Part shown: positions 29,238 to 36,926 of the stretch, piece by piece
Layout: each line of letters starts with the position of its first letter
Numbering within the stretch: the stretch's first letter is position 1
Source: Actinomycetes bacterium
GTDB lineage: Bacteria; Actinomycetota; Actinomycetes; S36-B12
Reading direction: 5' to 3'
DNA: 64,000 nt
Assembly (NCBI GenBank): GCA_024639145.1
Contig: JAHEIZ010000002.1
Location: 1 to 64,000, forward strand
The notes under the pieces: model-generated
What the model saw: the letters and a program-made list of their open reading frames with translations, nothing else
The model's database searches: none
What the model was told of the DNA's origin: nothing
Program-made: the position numbers and the translations under genes

Positions 29238-31016
29238 ATGACGCATGAGATCAGCACTGTCGGAGTCATCGGCCTGGGCACCATGGGTGCCGGTATTGCC
29301 GAGGTGATCGCCCGAAGTGGGTATCGCGTCATCGCCATTGAGATGACAGAGCACACGCTCGCCAACGGCAGGGCCCATGTGGAAGGCTCGACATCGCGTG
29401 CACTCAAGCGCGGCAAGCTCACCGAGGAGGATCGCGACGCCCTTCTCGGGCGTATCACCTTCACGACTCATCTCGGCGATCTCTCGCAGGCAGATCTCGT
29501 CATCGAGGCGATTCCCGAGCGCCTGGAGCTCAAGCGTGAGCTTTTCGGCAAGCTCGACGACATCACCCCCGCGCATGCAGTTCTCGCCTCCAACACCTCA
29601 TCCCTCTCGGTTACCGATATCTCAGTGGCGACCAAGCGGCCTGCACAGGTGGTGGGGCTCCACTTCTTCAATCCTGCACCCGTGCAGGCATTCGTCGAGG
29701 TCGTGCGCACGGTGATCTCCGATGACTCCGTGATCGAATCCGTGGTGGCTTTCGCCGAGTCACTGGGCAAGAAGCCTGTCGTGATTGGCGATAAGGCGGG
29801 CTTCATCGCCAATGCCCTGCTCTTCGGTTATCTCAATCACGCAGTCTCGATGTTCGAGCAGAAGTACGCCTCGCGCGAGGACATCGATGACGCGATGCGT
29901 CTGGGCTGCGGGTACCCGATGGGGCCGCTGGCCCTGGTCGACCTCATCGGCCTCGATACCTCCTACGAGATTCTCGACACGATGTACAAGCAGGGGCGCG
30001 ACCGATTGCACGCACCGTCGCCGATCCTCAAGCAGATGGTGACCGCCGGTCTTCGTGGTCGCAAGAGCGGTCGAGGTTTCTACACCTACGAGGCCCCAAA
30101 CTCACCTGTCGTCGTTCCCGATGCACTCACTCCCGTCGAGGCCGGTGAGGTCGCCGGCGTGCGGTCGCTGGCTTCCGTGGGGCTCGTTGGCACCGGAACG
30201 ATGGCTGCCGGCATTGCCGAGGTCATTGCGAAGGCGGGCAAGCAGGTCGTGATTGTCGGTCGCACGGATGCGAGTGCCAAGCGCGTGCGAGCCACGATCG
30301 AGAACAGCACGGCCAAGGCTGTCGACAAGGGCAAGCTCGAGGCTGATGAACGAGATGCCGCCTTGGCCCGCATCTCCATCAGCACTCAGCTGAGCGCCCT
30401 CGCCGGATGCGATCTGGTGATCGAGTGCATCATCGAGGAGGCGGAGCCGAAGATCGCACTCTTCCGTGAACTCGACACCGTGTGTCGTACGGGCGCGATT
30501 CTGGCCACGACCACCTCCAGCCTTCCCGTGGTCGATCTGGCTGCCGCCACCTCACGCCCCGGCGATGTCCTCGGCATTCATTTCTTCAATCCGGCACAGG
30601 TCATGAAGCTAGTCGAGATCATCACGACCGTGGCCACTCGAAGCCAGACTCTCGATTCGGTCACGGCTTTCGTGGAAGAACTCGACAAGCATCCGGTGGT
30701 GTGCGGTGATCGCGCTGGCTTCATCGTTAATGCCCTGCTCTTCCCGTATCTCAACGACGCCATTCGTATGGTCGAGGTTAATTACGCCTCAACCGATGAC
30801 ATCGACCTAGCGATGAAGCGCGGCTGCGGCCTTCCCATGGGTCCGTTTGAGCTGCTCGACACAGTGGGTCTTGATGTGGCGCTCGAGATCCAGCGCACCC
30901 TCTACCTGGAATTTCGCGAGCCCGGTTTTGCGCCAGCTCCGCGTCTGGAGCACCTGGTCACTGCCGGCTACCTGGGGCGCAAGACCGGTCGAGGCTTCCG
31001 CATCTACGAGGGCTAG
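29238..31016 (+). CDS. tandem 3-hydroxyacyl-CoA dehydrogenase (two complete copies fused)
   Basis: 592 residues consisting of two full 3-hydroxybutyryl-CoA dehydrogenase units of about 285 residues with a short linker near 287-305. Unit 1 has GLGTMGAGIAEV for NAD, HFFNPAPV with the catalytic His, GFIANALL, and PMGPLALVDLIGLD; unit 2 has GTGTMAAGIAEV, HFFNPAQV, GFIVNALL and PMGPFELLDTVGLD. Both retain catalytic motifs, but the third Gly of the NAD loop is Ala in unit 2. Likely reaction: acetoacetyl-CoA / 3-hydroxybutyryl-CoA, feeding the crotonyl-CoA used by Ccr. A ribosome site (GAAGGA) precedes ATG 29238. Substrate is inferred. Confidence 0.88.
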   Translation: MTHEISTVGVIGLGTMGAGIAEVIARSGYRVIAIEMTEHTLANGRAHVEGSTSRALKRGKLTEEDRDALLGRITFTTHLGDLSQADLVIEAIPERLELKRELFGKLDDITPAHAVLASNTSSLSVTDISVATKRPAQVVGLHFFNPAPVQAFVEVVRTVISDDSVIESVVAFAESLGKKPVVIGDKAGFIANALLFGYLNHAVSMFEQKYASREDIDDAMRLGCGYPMGPLALVDLIGLDTSYEILDTMYKQGRDRLHAPSPILKQMVTAGLRGRKSGRGFYTYEAPNSPVVVPDALTPVEAGEVAGVRSLASVGLVGTGTMAAGIAEVIAKAGKQVVIVGRTDASAKRVRATIENSTAKAVDKGKLEADERDAALARISISTQLSALAGCDLVIECIIEEAEPKIALFRELDTVCRTGAILATTTSSLPVVDLAAATSRPGDVLGIHFFNPAQVMKLVEIITTVATRSQTLDSVTAFVEELDKHPVVCGDRAGFIVNALLFPYLNDAIRMVEVNYASTDDIDLAMKRGCGLPMGPFELLDTVGLDVALEIQRTLYLEFREPGFAPAPRLEHLVTAGYLGRKTGRGFRIYEG

Positions 31017-31018
31017 AA

Positions 31019-31336
31019 GTGGGACGCAAGAATCGCCGCGTCAACGATGGCCGCGATGACGATCGCCCGCTGAATCCACTTGGTGGTCAACGGCGGGAGA
31101 GTCATCCCGATGGTGACTGGTATGTCAGGCAGATCACGGGAGCCTCGTCCGACAAGGACTATCGCTGTCCGGGATGTGATCACGTCGTGCCCGCCGGAAC
31201 ACCGCATGTCGTGGCGTGGTCCGCTGATGATCCGATCGGGCTTGAGCATCGACGTCACTGGCATAAGCCCTGTTGGGCGGCACGCAACAATCGTGGTCCG
31301 CGGATCATGCGCTCGTCAGGCGCTCCCCGTTATTGA
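31019..31336 (+). CDS. small Cys/His-rich conserved protein of unknown function
   Basis: 105 residues, basic at both ends. It has a CPGC pair (C50, C53) and a second half with H63, H80, H82 and C85 (HWHKPCW), arranged like a zinc ribbon. I recall similar short proteins, often mislabelled ATP/GTP-binding protein, next to nucS/fadB-type genes in Streptomyces, but I cannot assign a function. GTG 31019 lies only 2 nt after the dehydrogenase stop, so it is probably co-transcribed and translationally coupled. Its stop overlaps the convergent acyltransferase gene by 7 nt. Confidence 0.6.
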   Translation: MGRKNRRVNDGRDDDRPLNPLGGQRRESHPDGDWYVRQITGASSDKDYRCPGCDHVVPAGTPHVVAWSADDPIGLEHRRHWHKPCWAARNNRGPRIMRSSGAPRY

Positions 31337-33225
31337 GTGGCGGGTGTCGGTGAAGGTGAAGCGCCACTGAGCCTGGCCACCTTCTTGATGAGATTCGCAT
31401 ACGCATGGGCGCCTGCTGCAGTCAGGTGAATACCGTCAGAGACGAAGTATTCCGGGTGCCCCTTCGAGACCGACTTCCAGTCGGCGATGACCGCGTTCGG
31501 ATAATCGGGAACGACGGTCGAGATGACGTCATTGTTGGCATCGTTCCACGAGCGCGGAACGTCATCATTGACGACGACCACGCGCGTTCGGTCATCGAGT
31601 AGATCGAGCATCTGCCTCATCATCGACTCGGGTATGACCCCATTCGTGCCTGGGTGGAGTACGACCGTGTCTGCCAGTAAACCGGCGGCCCGGATCTTCT
31701 TGATACGACCGAGGAAGGCGCCGGGGTAGCGCGCAACAGCGGCATCGACCTTGATACCTGGGATCGTGCTGCGCAGCACTCCTCGGGCACCCAGCATGAC
31801 AGAGTCACCGATGCCCGTTGCGGTGCCGGCGCGCGAAGGCGCGGTGGATCCGGGGGATGACTCAGCCGTGGGAGTGTCGTTCGCTGATGGGTCGGGCCCG
31901 TCGATGGTGACCTCGGTCTGCTTTCCGATGGCCTGAGCAACATCTGCGGGAACGGCCGGCTCACTCGCCTGAGCCAAGGAGACTCCCACTACCACCACGC
32001 TGGCGAGAAGAACCGCGATAGCGGCCACGGCCAGGGCGCGCGCCCGTGTGAGCGCGCTGCCACCGGCAGATTTCGCCTCCCGCCACCAGTGCGCAATGAC
32101 GCCGCGACGAATGGGCATCTCGACGAAGCGGAAGCTGAGTTCGGCGACCGCGATGGTCAGGCCCAGCCTGAGGGCAAGAAGCCAGATTCCGTCGAGGGCG
32201 ATGTCGAGCGCGGGGCGAGTGAGCATGAAGATCGGCCAGTGCCACAGATACAGGCCGTAAGAACGCTGTCCGAGGTACTTCCAGGGCTGCGTGCCCATCA
32301 GTGGGCCAAGCCGCGAGGCAGGATGACTGGCGGCTGCAATAAGGATGGCGACGATCACCGCAAGGCCGAGGAAGCCACCTCGATACATCCAGGGGGTGTA
32401 CTCGCCGACGAGGACGAAGAAGCCGATCACCGTGACGAGGGCGAGCACGCCGATGCCGGTGATCACGGCGTGAGCCCCGGAGCTCACCGTGGCACTCATT
32501 CGCCCCGGACGCCAGAAGGTGGCCAAGGCCGCGCCGATCAGCAGGCCCATGGCATGTGAGTCAGTACCGAAGTACGCCCTGCTGGGATCCGCGAAATCGG
32601 GGAAGCCCTGCGACACCGACATGGTGATCATCCACGCCGTCGAGAGAAGTGCGAGTGCGAGAGCGAAGATGCCGACACCGTGACGACGGAACCTCCGGTA
32701 GACGAGGAAGGCAAGGAAAGGCCAGACCAGGTAGAACTGTTCCTCGACGGCAAGGCTCCACAGGTGCGTCAGCAGGGGAGGTCGGCCGATCGCCTCGAAG
32801 TACGAGAGGTCAGTCGCGATGTACCACCAGTTGTTTACGTAGAACGCCGACGCGAGTGAGTCGCGTGCGAACTGGTAGGCGGCGTCGCGATACCAGATGG
32901 CTACGACCGTGCCCACGATGAGCAGCATGAGGAGAAGTGCGGGGAGTAGCCTGCGCGCGCGTCCGACGTAGAAACGAGTGAAGTTCACCCGGCCGCTGCG
33001 ATCGAGCTCCTCGAGGATCAGCGAGGTGATGAGGAAGCCGCTGAGCACGAAGAAGACATCGACGCCGAGGAATCCGCCGCGAATCCAGCCGAGATCAGCG
33101 TGATAGAGCAGGACTCCGAGCACTGCGAGTGCGCGAATGCCGTCGAGCCCGGGCAGATATCCCATCTCGCCACGAGATCGCCCCTTGTCGAGGTGCCACG
33201 GCTGCTGGGCAGTGGGCGTGGTCAC
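31330..33225 (-). CDS. membrane O-acyltransferase (acyltransferase-3) with C-terminal SGNH domain
   Basis: 631 residues. The N-terminal acyltransferase-3 domain (about 20-370) has roughly ten membrane helices with GLDGIRALAVLGVLLYHA (catalytic His region), FLGVDVFFVLSGFLITSLI and HLWSLAVEEQFYLVWP. After an eleventh helix (about 400-420) and a Ser/Thr/Pro-rich linker comes an extracytoplasmic SGNH hydrolase-like domain with GIGDSVMLGARG, HPGTNG and DGIHLTAAGAH. Such OafA/YrhL-type proteins add acetyl or similar groups to cell-envelope polysaccharide; the exact target is unknown. It is a single gene inserted between conserved metabolic genes. Confidence 0.88.
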   Translation of the reverse strand: MTTPTAQQPWHLDKGRSRGEMGYLPGLDGIRALAVLGVLLYHADLGWIRGGFLGVDVFFVLSGFLITSLILEELDRSGRVNFTRFYVGRARRLLPALLLMLLIVGTVVAIWYRDAAYQFARDSLASAFYVNNWWYIATDLSYFEAIGRPPLLTHLWSLAVEEQFYLVWPFLAFLVYRRFRRHGVGIFALALALLSTAWMITMSVSQGFPDFADPSRAYFGTDSHAMGLLIGAALATFWRPGRMSATVSSGAHAVITGIGVLALVTVIGFFVLVGEYTPWMYRGGFLGLAVIVAILIAAASHPASRLGPLMGTQPWKYLGQRSYGLYLWHWPIFMLTRPALDIALDGIWLLALRLGLTIAVAELSFRFVEMPIRRGVIAHWWREAKSAGGSALTRARALAVAAIAVLLASVVVVGVSLAQASEPAVPADVAQAIGKQTEVTIDGPDPSANDTPTAESSPGSTAPSRAGTATGIGDSVMLGARGVLRSTIPGIKVDAAVARYPGAFLGRIKKIRAAGLLADTVVLHPGTNGVIPESMMRQMLDLLDDRTRVVVVNDDVPRSWNDANNDVISTVVPDYPNAVIADWKSVSKGHPEYFVSDGIHLTAAGAHAYANLIKKVARLSGASPSPTPATQ

Positions 33226-33259
33226 CCGTCAATAGTACGGACGAAACGGGCCAACTCGG

Positions 33260-34594
33260 TCAGGCGTTGCGGAAGCGATTGATCTTCGGCAGTAGTTCAT
33301 CGCGTAGTTGCTGATTGGTCACGCCGAGCCCTTCCTCGGGGGAGAGGCAGAGCACGCCGACCTTGCCCTGGTGGGCGTTGCGATGCACCTCGTAGGCCGC
33401 CTGGCCGGCCTGCTCGAGGGGGAAAGTCTTCGACAGGGTCGGGTGAATCATGCCCTTCGAGATGAGGCGATTGGCCTCATAGGCCTCGCGGTAGTTGGCG
33501 AAGTGGCTGCCGATGATCCGCTTGAGATTCATCCAGAGGTAGCGATTGTCATATTCGTGCATGTAGCCGGAGGTCGAGGCGCACGTGACGATCGTGCCGC
33601 CCTTCTTTGCCACATAGACGCTGGCACCGAAGGTCTCACGCCCGGGATGCTCGAACACGATGTCGACGTCATCTCCGCCGGTCAACGAGCGAATCTGCTT
33701 GCCGAGGCGCTGCCATTCCTTCGGGTCCTGGGTGTGCTCGTCCTTCCAGAATCGGTAGTCCTCGGCATTGCGATCGATGATGAATTCTGCACCCATGGCT
33801 CGGCAGAGGTCAGCCTTCTCGGGGCTCGAGACTACGCACACCGGAATTGCGCCGCCGTTGAGTGCATACTGCGTCGCGTACGAGCCGAGGCCGCCTGAGG
33901 CACCCCAGATGAGCACGACATCACCCTGCTTCATTCCGCCACCGTTGCGGCTGACCAGCTGTCGATATGCGGTGGAATTCACGAGACCGGGGGAGGCGGC
34001 CTCCTCCCAGGTCAGGTGTGCCGGCTTGGGCAGGAGTTGGTTGCTCTTGACGATCGCGAGTTCAGCAAGGCCACCGAAGTTGGTCTCGAAACCCCAGATG
34101 CGCTGTTCGGGATCGAGCATCGTGTCGTTGTGACCGAGAGGCGACTCGAGCTCGACACTCAGGCAGTGCGCGACCACTTGATCGCCCGGCTTCCAGGCGC
34201 TCACACCGGGACCCACTCGGAGCACGACGCCTGCGGCGTCAGAGCCGATCACGTGATACGGCAGGTCATGGCGCTTGGCATCGGAGTTCAGCCGGCCGTA
34301 CTTCTCGAGAAAGCCGAATGTGGACACGGGCTCGAAGATTGAGGTCCAGACCGTGTTGTAGTTGATGCTCGACGCCATGACAGCGATGAGTGCCTCACCT
34401 GCAGCGAGCTCAGGTGTCGGCACCTGATCGAGATGGAGCGACGTGCGAGGGTCTTTATCGCGCGAGGCGACACCCTCGAACATCGCGACTTCGTCCTTAT
34501 GGACGGTGATGGCCCGGTAGGTCTCGGGAATCGGGATAGCCGCGAATTCCTCAGCGGAAGCGCCGGTGATGATTGCGTCACGAATTGCATGCAT
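33260..34594 (-). CDS. ccr: crotonyl-CoA carboxylase/reductase
   Basis: Signature enzyme of the ethylmalonyl-CoA pathway: NADPH-dependent reductive carboxylation of crotonyl-CoA to (2S)-ethylmalonyl-CoA. It has 444 residues of the zinc-free MDR family with the NADPH loop WGASGGLGSYATQYA. Residues known to hold CO2 in Kitasatospora Ccr are matched by Asn in INYNTVWTS, Phe-Glu in WGFETNFGG and His in MHEYDNRYLW, so it should carboxylate rather than only reduce. ATG 34594 gives the family N-terminus MHAIRDAI; the frame is open further upstream. It is the last gene of a set with the epimerase and a 75-residue membrane protein. Confidence 0.95.
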   Translation of the reverse strand: MHAIRDAIITGASAEEFAAIPIPETYRAITVHKDEVAMFEGVASRDKDPRTSLHLDQVPTPELAAGEALIAVMASSINYNTVWTSIFEPVSTFGFLEKYGRLNSDAKRHDLPYHVIGSDAAGVVLRVGPGVSAWKPGDQVVAHCLSVELESPLGHNDTMLDPEQRIWGFETNFGGLAELAIVKSNQLLPKPAHLTWEEAASPGLVNSTAYRQLVSRNGGGMKQGDVVLIWGASGGLGSYATQYALNGGAIPVCVVSSPEKADLCRAMGAEFIIDRNAEDYRFWKDEHTQDPKEWQRLGKQIRSLTGGDDVDIVFEHPGRETFGASVYVAKKGGTIVTCASTSGYMHEYDNRYLWMNLKRIIGSHFANYREAYEANRLISKGMIHPTLSKTFPLEQAGQAAYEVHRNAHQGKVGVLCLSPEEGLGVTNQQLRDELLPKINRFRNA

Positions 34595-34617
34595 TTTTTC
34601 GGTCCAATGCTCAGGAG

Positions 34618-34845
34618 TTATCGGCCGTTGATGAGTGAATGCACCTGATCGATGACTCCGTGTGCGGAGGACCACCACCATGCTGCTGTTGCGGTGAGGG
34701 CAACAATGCCAATGATCAGAACTTTTCGCGCCCTTTTGAGAAGTAAAGAGATGACGATCACAGCGAGGGCGCCGGCCGCTACTGCTGCCGCGGCAGCCTT
34801 CTGGTCACCGGTGAGATCCCAGGTGGTGGGATTCCAGGGCTCCAT
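34618..34845 (-). CDS. small two-helix membrane protein, unknown function
   Basis: 75 residues with two hydrophobic segments (about 20-40, AAAVAAGALAVIVISLLL, and 45-63, VLIIGIVALTATAAWWW) separated by a KRARK turn, so both termini probably lie on the same side. ATG 34845 is 10 nt after the epimerase gene stop and the gene ends 23 nt before ccr, so the three are likely one transcript. I do not recognise the family. Real status is supported by operon fit and coding-like composition; the function cannot be named. Confidence 0.6.
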   Translation of the reverse strand: MEPWNPTTWDLTGDQKAAAAAVAAGALAVIVISLLLKRARKVLIIGIVALTATAAWWWSSAHGVIDQVHSLINGR

Positions 34846-34855
34846 GGGTGAGCGG

Positions 34856-35275
34856 CTAGTGGGAGTCGCCCGACTGCACGAGCTCGATGAGCACTCCGCC
34901 GCAGTCCTTGGGGTGGGCGAAGTTGACCAGCGAACCTGCAGTGCCGCGCTTCGGCTGGTCGTACAGGACGCGCACGCCGGCCGCACGCAGGGCATCGGCG
35001 GTCGCGACTACGTCGTCGACGCCGAAGGCGACCTGCTGGATACCGGGGCCGGAGCGATCGAGGAACTTGGCGATCGTGGACTCCGGTGACAATGGTGCGA
35101 GCAACTGGATGTACGAGCCGCCCACGCCGAGCATTGCCTCGCGCACGCCCTGCTCCTCGTTGACCTCCTCGTGCACCACCTCGAGTCCGAAAGCAGCGGC
35201 GTAGAAGGCCTTGGCCTCGTCGAGGTCGGGGACGGCGAAGCCGACGTGATCAATGCGGGTGACGTGTGAGCTCAT
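34856..35275 (-). CDS. mce: methylmalonyl-CoA/ethylmalonyl-CoA epimerase
   Basis: VOC-superfamily metalloenzyme that switches the 2R and 2S forms of methylmalonyl-CoA (and ethylmalonyl-CoA). It has 139 residues. Expected metal ligands H10 (IDHVGFAV), Q57 (YIQLL) and E131 (LIEL) are present, as is the NEEQGVREAML substrate loop. The usual GxGxHHxAF motif reads GPGIQQVAF (Q80, Q81), so the fourth ligand position is Gln or is shifted. It is first in the mce-75aa-ccr set and divergent from meaB. In the ethylmalonyl-CoA pathway it links Ccr output to Ecm. Confidence 0.92.
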   Translation of the reverse strand: MSSHVTRIDHVGFAVPDLDEAKAFYAAAFGLEVVHEEVNEEQGVREAMLGVGGSYIQLLAPLSPESTIAKFLDRSGPGIQQVAFGVDDVVATADALRAAGVRVLYDQPKRGTAGSLVNFAHPKDCGGVLIELVQSGDSH

Positions 35276-35322
35276 GGGACTATGTTGTCATCTACACAAC
35301 TCGAGTCGAGGAGCGGAGGGCC
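35276..35322. promoter_or_regulatory. 47-bp divergent promoter region mce/meaB
   Basis: Contains GTTGT-N7-ACAAC (35284-35300), a small inverted repeat that could be an operator, and TATGTT (35282-35287) as a possible -10 for meaB. The GGAGGG site of meaB is at its right end. Confidence 0.4.
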
Positions 35323-36264
35323 ATGTCGCCGGATCCAGGCAGCGTGGAACTCATCACAGGTGCCCGCGCAGGTCAGCCCCGCGCCATCGCGCGCTTGATC
35401 TCGCGTATCGAGAATGACGCACCCGATGTTCCCTCGATCATGCGGGAGCTCTCGTCGACTGCCGGTCATGCACACGTCATCGGAATCACTGGCTCACCCG
35501 GAGTCGGCAAGTCCACCTCGACCTCGGCGCTCGTCACCGCTTACCGCGAGCAGGGCAAGCGAGTCGGCGTTCTAGCCGTTGATCCGTCATCGCCCTTCTC
35601 CGGCGGTGCCCTTCTCGGTGATCGCGTGAGAATGCAGGCGCATGCCACGGATGAGGGTGTGTTCATTCGCTCTATGGCCTCGCGCGGTCATCTCGGTGGA
35701 CTTGCCGCGACAACGCCCCAGGTGCTGAGAGTGCTCGACGCGGCGGGATTTGATGTCACCATCATCGAGACCGTGGGCGTCGGCCAGTCGGAAATCGAGA
35801 TCGCGGCGACAGCGGATACCTCTCTCGTGCTGCTCGCGCCGGGTATGGGCGACGGCATCCAGGCCGCGAAGGCCGGCATCCTTGAGATCGGCGACATTTT
35901 CGTCGTTAACAAGGCAGATCGCGATGGTGCCGACAGCACCGTTCGCGAGATCAGGCACATGATCGACCTCGGAGTCCGTGGGGGATGGCAACCACCGGTG
36001 CTCAAGACAGTCGCCTCGCGACACGAGGGCATCGCGGAATTGGTCGCGGATATCGATCGGCATCGCGCGTGGCTCATCGAGTCGGGGGAGCAGGAATCAC
36101 GTCGGCTTCGTCGGGCTGAGGATGAAATCAGTGCGCTGGTGCTCGGCGCAGTGCGTCAGCGCCTAGCGGGGGATCCGCAGCGACTCGCGGCTGCGGCTCA
36201 GGCAGTACTCGACGGTACGACAGATTCATACAGTGCGGCTGCGAACATCCTCGAGCAGTTGTAG
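35323..36264 (+). CDS. meaB: MeaB-type GTPase, chaperone of acyl-CoA mutases
   Basis: P-loop GTPase that gates cofactor loading and protects adenosylcobalamin mutases. It has 313 residues: Walker A GSPGVGKST, VLAVDPSSPFSGGALLGDRVRM (switch region), SRGHLGGLA, ETVGVGQSE (G3), NKAD (G4), and a C-terminal helical dimerisation arm. ATG 35323 with GGAGGG is preferred over the earlier in-frame start at 35266, which would overlap mce. Divergent from mce. It probably serves the mutase at 26524 and/or methylmalonyl-CoA mutase, which is not in this window. Confidence 0.94.
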   Translation: MSPDPGSVELITGARAGQPRAIARLISRIENDAPDVPSIMRELSSTAGHAHVIGITGSPGVGKSTSTSALVTAYREQGKRVGVLAVDPSSPFSGGALLGDRVRMQAHATDEGVFIRSMASRGHLGGLAATTPQVLRVLDAAGFDVTIIETVGVGQSEIEIAATADTSLVLLAPGMGDGIQAAKAGILEIGDIFVVNKADRDGADSTVREIRHMIDLGVRGGWQPPVLKTVASRHEGIAELVADIDRHRAWLIESGEQESRRLRRAEDEISALVLGAVRQRLAGDPQRLAAAAQAVLDGTTDSYSAAANILEQL

Positions 36265-36302
36265 CGGCCGTTATCTGCGTTGCGTTCTTATGCGAGGACG
36301 CT

Positions 36303-36770
36303 TTAGCGCCTCTGCCATGCCCCGGGCTCGGCCAGCAACTCACTGACATCGGTCGGAAGCTTGCCGGTAGCCACATCATCAAGACTGATGTGCTCGAGCA
36401 CGTGGCGCATTGACGCACGCACGGCAATCCAGACCTCGCGCAGGTGCTCGGCCGCGCCGGGGTACTCGATGTCTTCGGGTCGCTTACCTCGAACGGCGGC
36501 CAGGGGGCCATCAAGCGCGCGCACCACATCGGCAATCGAGACCTCGGCCGGATTGCGGTCGAGTCGGTAACCGCCCTCGGCGCCGCGCTGGCTCGCGACG
36601 ATGCCGGCCTGGCGTAGCTGGCGCAGGATGCCCTCGAGGAATTTGATCGGAATCTCCTGGGCGGTCGCGATCTGCTCGCCTTTGATCAACTTCGTGGGGT
36701 CGAAGCGGTAGGCGGTCGTGAGTTCGCAAAGCGCGCGCATGCCGTAATCGGCCTTTGCAGAGACGTGCAT
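36303..36770 (-). CDS. Rrf2 family transcriptional regulator without Fe-S cysteines
   Basis: 155 residues: an N-terminal winged helix (MHVSAKADYGMRALCEL, then IPIKFLEGILRQLRQAGIVASQRGAEGGYRL), and a C-terminal helical tail. The three Cys that bind Fe-S clusters in IscR/NsrR are absent: the region after ALDGPLAAVRG has none, so it is more like CymR, the cysteine-metabolism repressor. ATG 36770 is chosen because CAGAAT (weak -10) lies 6 nt upstream and the domain starts there; a longer frame to 36890 adds a low-complexity Arg/Pro stretch. It is divergent from an SsuABC-type operon, with an inverted repeat between them; it probably regulates that operon. Confidence 0.82.
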   Translation of the reverse strand: MHVSAKADYGMRALCELTTAYRFDPTKLIKGEQIATAQEIPIKFLEGILRQLRQAGIVASQRGAEGGYRLDRNPAEVSIADVVRALDGPLAAVRGKRPEDIEYPGAAEHLREVWIAVRASMRHVLEHISLDDVATGKLPTDVSELLAEPGAWQRR

Positions 36771-36871
36771 TCCCGCATTCTGTCGCGTGGTGCGGCGGCG
36801 CTGCTGGGCGACCCGCCGTATTCCCCCCGATTCCGAGGGAATTGAGTCCTCGGGGGATCGGCGCGGCGGAT

Positions 36872-36900
36872 TTGACTCAACGTTGCTCATTCCCTACCTT
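36872..36900 (+). promoter_or_regulatory. promoter of the SsuABC-type operon leader
   Basis: TTGACT (36872-36877), 17-nt spacer, TACCTT (36895-36900), then 7 nt to ATG 36908. This is the best sigma-70-like promoter in the window and predicts a transcript starting at the leader ATG. Confidence 0.75.
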
Positions 36901-36926
36901 TCCTATTATGACGCTAGGGAAGGTAG
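36894..36926. promoter_or_regulatory. inverted-repeat operator candidate
   Basis: Arms CTACCTTTCCTA (36894-36905) and TAGGGAAGGTAG (36915-36926), 11 of 12 bases matching, 9-nt spacer. It covers the -10 element and the transcription start, so a bound dimer pair would block RNA polymerase. The likely ligand is the divergent Rrf2 protein. The left arm is upstream of the predicted transcript, so this is a DNA rather than RNA signal. Confidence 0.6.

Noticed and set aside
36771-36890. Longer N-terminus for the Rrf2 protein
   Set aside because: The extra 40 residues are low-complexity Arg/Pro/Ser and would cover the divergent promoter; the winged-helix domain begins at ATG 36770.
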